64,000 bases of DNA from Hyphomicrobiales bacterium (GTDB lineage Bacteria; Pseudomonadota; Alphaproteobacteria; Rhizobiales; Rhizobiaceae): positions 1 through 64,000 of the forward strand of contig UBYX01000008.1 in the NCBI GenBank assembly GCA_900469955.1, written 5' to 3'. Numbering within the stretch: position 1 is the stretch's first letter; every line of letters begins with the position of its first letter. Below are positions 61,512 to 64,000 of the stretch, piece by piece. Both the position numbers and the translations under genes were made by a program. The notes beneath the pieces are model-generated. The model saw nothing but the letters and a program-made list of their open reading frames with translations, ran no database searches and was not told the origin of the DNA.

Positions 61512-63041
61512 TTGCAGTTCCATCATCTCGTCGCACCCTTTGTCGTGCTTCTGGCTCTTTGCTCTCCGGTTCCCGGACAGCAGCAGCGGAACGCGGACGA
61601 ACCACGCGAACAAAGCCACCAGACGGAACAAGGCGCCGCCGGCGGCATATTTGGGCTGTTTCCCGCTGACTCGACGAAGGAGCTTCTATTCAAGGGGCCT
61701 TCGGGAGAGATCCCATATAGGGTGACCACCGGCACACTCGATCTCTTCGGTCAGGACGGTAACCGCTCGGCAAAAATCTTTTATACCGCCTATGTCGCCA
61801 AGAACCGCGCCCCTGATCGCCCCCTCACCTTTGTGTTCAATGGTGGCCCTGGAGCTTCTTCTGCATATCTCCATCTGGGTCTGGTCGGCCCGCGGGTCCT
61901 CGAATTCGGGCAAAGCGGCGACAATGGCACGACGCCCACCCTTAAGGACAATCCGGAAAGCTGGCTGGCGTTTACAGATCTCGTTCTGATCGATCCGGTC
62001 GGGACCGGCTGGAGCCGTCCCGCCAACGACGACGCCGCAAAGAGCTTTTACGGCGTTCGCCAGGATGCCGACAGCCTAGCCAAAGCAATCGCTCTTTATG
62101 TGCAGAAAAACAACCGGCTCGAGGCCCCGAAATATCTATTGGGCGAGAGTTATGGTGGCCTGCGCGCTGCCAAAGTTGCTGTTTCGCTGAAAAACACGCA
62201 AGGGATCCTCACCTCTGGCATCATCATGCTGTCGCCATTGATCGAGGGGCGCTTCCTTGCCAATTCCGATGATCCCTTGAGCGCGGCACTGCAGCTGCCC
62301 TCGCTTGCAGCAGCCGAACTTGAGCGAAAAAATGAATTTACTCCTGACAAGCTCGTCGAAGCCGAGCGGTTCGCGATGCACGACTATCTTTCCTCGCTCG
62401 CAGGCCCCTTTCCCACCGGGCCGACTGCCGATGCGCTTTATAGCCGGGTTGGCGCACTTACAGGCATTTCGAAGGAGGCGATTGCCCGTACACGCGGCTT
62501 TGTTGGCGAAATCTATGCCAAGCAGACGGCGGGCGACGGTCGCGTCGTCAGCCCCTATGACGCATCCTACGCAGTACCCGATGCCTATCCGGAAGACGCC
62601 TACAGCCGCAATGACGACCCGATACTCGATGGTTATACACGTGCCTACGGCTCTGCATTCGCCGCCTATGCGCGCAATGAACTGGGTTTTGCAAGCGACA
62701 TGACCTACAATCTCCTGAATGAGGAGGTGAACCGCCGCTGGGAATGGAACGGCGGGCATGGGGGAGACAGCCGCGCGCTCATCAGCGCCTCTACCGATAT
62801 TCGCGACCTGCTCTCGACCATTCCCACTTTCCGGGTGATGATCGCCCACGGCTACAGCGATGCCCTGACGCCTTATGGCGCCAGCCGCTATGTCATCGAT
62901 CACCTGCCGCCGGCACTCGCAGCGGGCAGAGCTGAGCTTCAACTATATCGGGGCGGGCATATGTTCTACACGCGCCCGGATTCCAGACAGAGTTTCGCGA
63001 CGAATGTAAGGACTTTCTACGAAGCTAAGCCCTCTAATTGA
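61512..63041 (+). CDS. secreted peptidase S10 serine carboxypeptidase
   Basis: 509 residues. A signal peptide (FHHLVAPFVVLLALCSPVPG) opens it. The S10 family features are VFNGGPGASSAYLHL (oxyanion region), LLGESYGGLRAAKVA (nucleophile Ser of GESYGG), the late aspartate in HGYSDALTPYG and the histidine in YRGGHMFY. It removes C-terminal residues from peptides, outside the cytoplasm. A TTG start is preceded by AGGAGG. Confidence 0.9.
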   Translation: MQFHHLVAPFVVLLALCSPVPGQQQRNADEPREQSHQTEQGAAGGIFGLFPADSTKELLFKGPSGEIPYRVTTGTLDLFGQDGNRSAKIFYTAYVAKNRAPDRPLTFVFNGGPGASSAYLHLGLVGPRVLEFGQSGDNGTTPTLKDNPESWLAFTDLVLIDPVGTGWSRPANDDAAKSFYGVRQDADSLAKAIALYVQKNNRLEAPKYLLGESYGGLRAAKVAVSLKNTQGILTSGIIMLSPLIEGRFLANSDDPLSAALQLPSLAAAELERKNEFTPDKLVEAERFAMHDYLSSLAGPFPTGPTADALYSRVGALTGISKEAIARTRGFVGEIYAKQTAGDGRVVSPYDASYAVPDAYPEDAYSRNDDPILDGYTRAYGSAFAAYARNELGFASDMTYNLLNEEVNRRWEWNGGHGGDSRALISASTDIRDLLSTIPTFRVMIAHGYSDALTPYGASRYVIDHLPPALAAGRAELQLYRGGHMFYTRPDSRQSFATNVRTFYEAKPSN

Positions 63042-63093
63042 AACCCGTGCCAAGCGGCCCGAGAACGTATCATGTGGGCTAGAGGAGGCCAGG

Positions 63094-63471
63094 ATGTCAG
63101 AGGCATTGGTGAATGTCAGATACATGGTCGATGATGTCGAAACTTCGGTACGGTGGTACACGGAAAATTTCGGGTTTGCGCTGCTTTCCAGTCATCCACC
63201 GGCTTTCGCCGACGTGAAGCTCGGGTCGTTGCGATTGTTGCTCAGTGGCCGGACAAGCTCTGCGAGGCGGCCCATGTCTGACGGGGAAGTGCCTCATCCG
63301 GGCGGATGGAACCGTATCCATCTCGTCGTGGACGATCTGGCGAAGGAGGTGGCGCGGCTGAAGACGGCCGGCGTCAGCTTCCGCAACGACATTGTAACGG
63401 GGCCGGGAGGCTCGCAGATCCTGGTTATCGATCCTTCCGGAAATCTGATCGAACTTTTCCAGCCCGCCTGA
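63094..63471 (+). CDS. VOC family (glyoxalase/bleomycin-resistance-fold) protein
   Basis: 125 residues forming one VOC unit pair: LVNVRYMVDDVETSVRWYTE, GFALLSSHPPAFADVKLG, then NRIHLVVDDLAKEVARLKTA and GGSQILVIDPSGNLIELFQP. Metal ligands (His in NRIHL, Glu in LIELF) are in the usual positions. The substrate is unknown. AGGAGG precedes the ATG. Confidence 0.88.
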   Translation: MSEALVNVRYMVDDVETSVRWYTENFGFALLSSHPPAFADVKLGSLRLLLSGRTSSARRPMSDGEVPHPGGWNRIHLVVDDLAKEVARLKTAGVSFRNDIVTGPGGSQILVIDPSGNLIELFQPA

Positions 63472-63521
63472 CGTCAATGTCGGGAGGCCTCAGTTGCTCA
63501 TGACTGGGCCACCTGGTCCGG

Positions 63522-63538
63522 CGCGCTCCTTGAGCGCG
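63522..63538 (+). terminator. hairpin after the VOC gene
   Basis: CGCGCTC-CTT-GAGCGCG, seven perfect pairs with a three-base loop, lies about 50 bases past the stop codon. It is followed by only two T residues. Confidence 0.45.
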
Positions 63539-63578
63539 TTCGCCGCACAAGGCAAAGCCGCCACTGGCTCAGGCATGA

Positions 63579-63608
63579 GCCTTTCCCTGCGGAGCGGGAG
63601 GGAAAGGC
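63579..63608. terminator. hairpin before the end of the pcaF-like gene
   Basis: Perfect ten-base arms GCCTTTCCCT and AGGGAAAGGC enclose a ten-base loop, directly after the stop codon of the minus-strand thiolase gene. It probably acts on convergent transcripts from both sides. Confidence 0.5.
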
Positions 63609-63615
63609 GAAAAAT

Positions 63616-64000
63616 TCAGGCACGCTCCAGCGCTACAGCAATCCCCTGTCCGACGCCGATGCACATGGTCGCGAGCGCGTATTTACCCTTGCGAATGGCG
63701 AGCTCGAGCGCGGCCGTACCGGAAATGCGGGCTCCCGACATGCCGAGGGGATGACCAAGCGCAATCGCACCACCATTGGGGTTGATATACTCTGCATCCT
63801 CCGCAAGCCCGAGCTCGCGCAGAACCGCAATCCCCTGGCTGGCGAACGCCTCGTTCAACTCGATGACGTCGAAATCTTTCGGCGTCAGCTTCAACAGAGT
63901 GCAAAGCTTCTGCGTCGCCGGCGCCGGGCCGATACCCATCACGCGGGGCGGCACGCCGGCGGTGGCGCCGCCCATGATACGGGCGATCGGGGTGAGACCG
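63616..64000 (-). CDS. pcaF: 3-oxoadipyl-CoA thiolase, C-terminal part (cut by window edge)
   Basis: The frame is open to the window's right edge, beginning [20 protein letters not shown]. The thiolase C-terminus carries the histidine motif NEAFASQG, the [16 protein letters not shown] loop and the second catalytic cysteine in [10 protein letters not shown]. The last step of the beta-ketoadipate pathway, 3-oxoadipyl-CoA to succinyl-CoA and acetyl-CoA, is the best guess, given the pca operon elsewhere in the window and the family-like ending. Another acetyl-CoA acyltransferase cannot be excluded without the N-terminal part. Confidence 0.75.
   Translation of the reverse strand, partial: GLTPIARIMGGATAGVPPRVMGIGPAPATQKLCTLLKLTPKDFDVIELNEAFASQGIAVLRELGLAEDAEYINPNGGAIALGHPLGMSGARISGTAALELAIRKGKYALATMCIGVGQGIAVALERA

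Noticed and set aside
1..64000. CRISPR arrays, rRNA or tRNA genes
   Set aside because: No regularly spaced repeats, rRNA segments or cloverleaf-like stretches were recognised on either strand by eye; a tRNA scan would be needed to be certain.

Overview
The window looks like a chromosome or large replicon of an alphaproteobacterium of the order Rhizobiales, most likely Rhizobiaceae. The base composition is GC-rich, the protocatechuate genes have the PcaQ-pcaDCHGB layout with a PcaQ-type operator, the periplasmic nitrate reductase genes have a nap(E)(F)DABC order, and several small families (DUF992, DUF1194, TIGR02587/TIGR02588) are typical of that group. These identifications come from reading the translated proteins; no database search was run.

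Region 1 (1-8 kb) is accessory and partly decayed. It opens with the 3' end of a group II intron (domains V and VI are readable) abutting modA. It then holds a serine recombinase fragment, an immunity-like protein, a truncated peptidase E-like gene, a frame-broken aac(6')-type acetyltransferase, a nucleotidyltransferase and several small orphans.

Region 2 (8-17 kb) is aromatic catabolism: a MarR regulator, a ThDP-dependent decarboxylase/synthase-like enzyme, the pcaDCHGB operon divergent from pcaQ, and a glycerate 2-kinase. Region 3 (17-21 kb) holds envelope proteins of unclear role: an HtrA-like protein that has lost its catalytic triad, DUF992, the TIGR02587/TIGR02588 pair and a VWA protein (DUF1194).

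Region 4 (21-37 kb) reads as an almost complete route from gamma-butyrobetaine/carnitine to glycine. On the minus strand run a 3-dehydrocarnitine cleavage enzyme (BKACE), a fused carnitine dehydrogenase-thioesterase, an acyl-CoA dehydrogenase, an ADP-forming acyl-CoA ligase and a carnitinyl-CoA hydratase-like crotonase. Converging on them are two dimethylglycine/sarcosine dehydrogenase-like flavoproteins and a Rieske monooxygenase, with a LysR gene divergent from the flavoproteins. A BrnT-BrnA toxin-antitoxin pair and other small genes lie between the two arms.

Region 5 (37-48 kb) has copper handling (a YcnI-like protein and a CopC-CopD fusion), then a nap operon with a collapsed napF. Divergent from nap is a ubiD-ric-nnrS operon. 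A perfect TTGCG-N4-CGCAA palindrome lies between them, pointing to NO/low-oxygen control of both. Region 6 (48-58 kb) has GlxA-type and MarR regulators, Pmp3, then a long minus-strand operon (Liv-type ABC transporter, aldehyde dehydrogenase, SDR, cupin dioxygenase) with a divergent AraC regulator, which is probably uptake and oxidation of an aromatic-type compound.

Region 7 (58-64 kb) has a CHASE4 sensor kinase with its response regulator, an Xre-RES toxin-antitoxin pair, a secreted S10 carboxypeptidase, a VOC protein and the cut-off 3' part of a pcaF-like thiolase. No rRNA, tRNA or CRISPR array was recognised.
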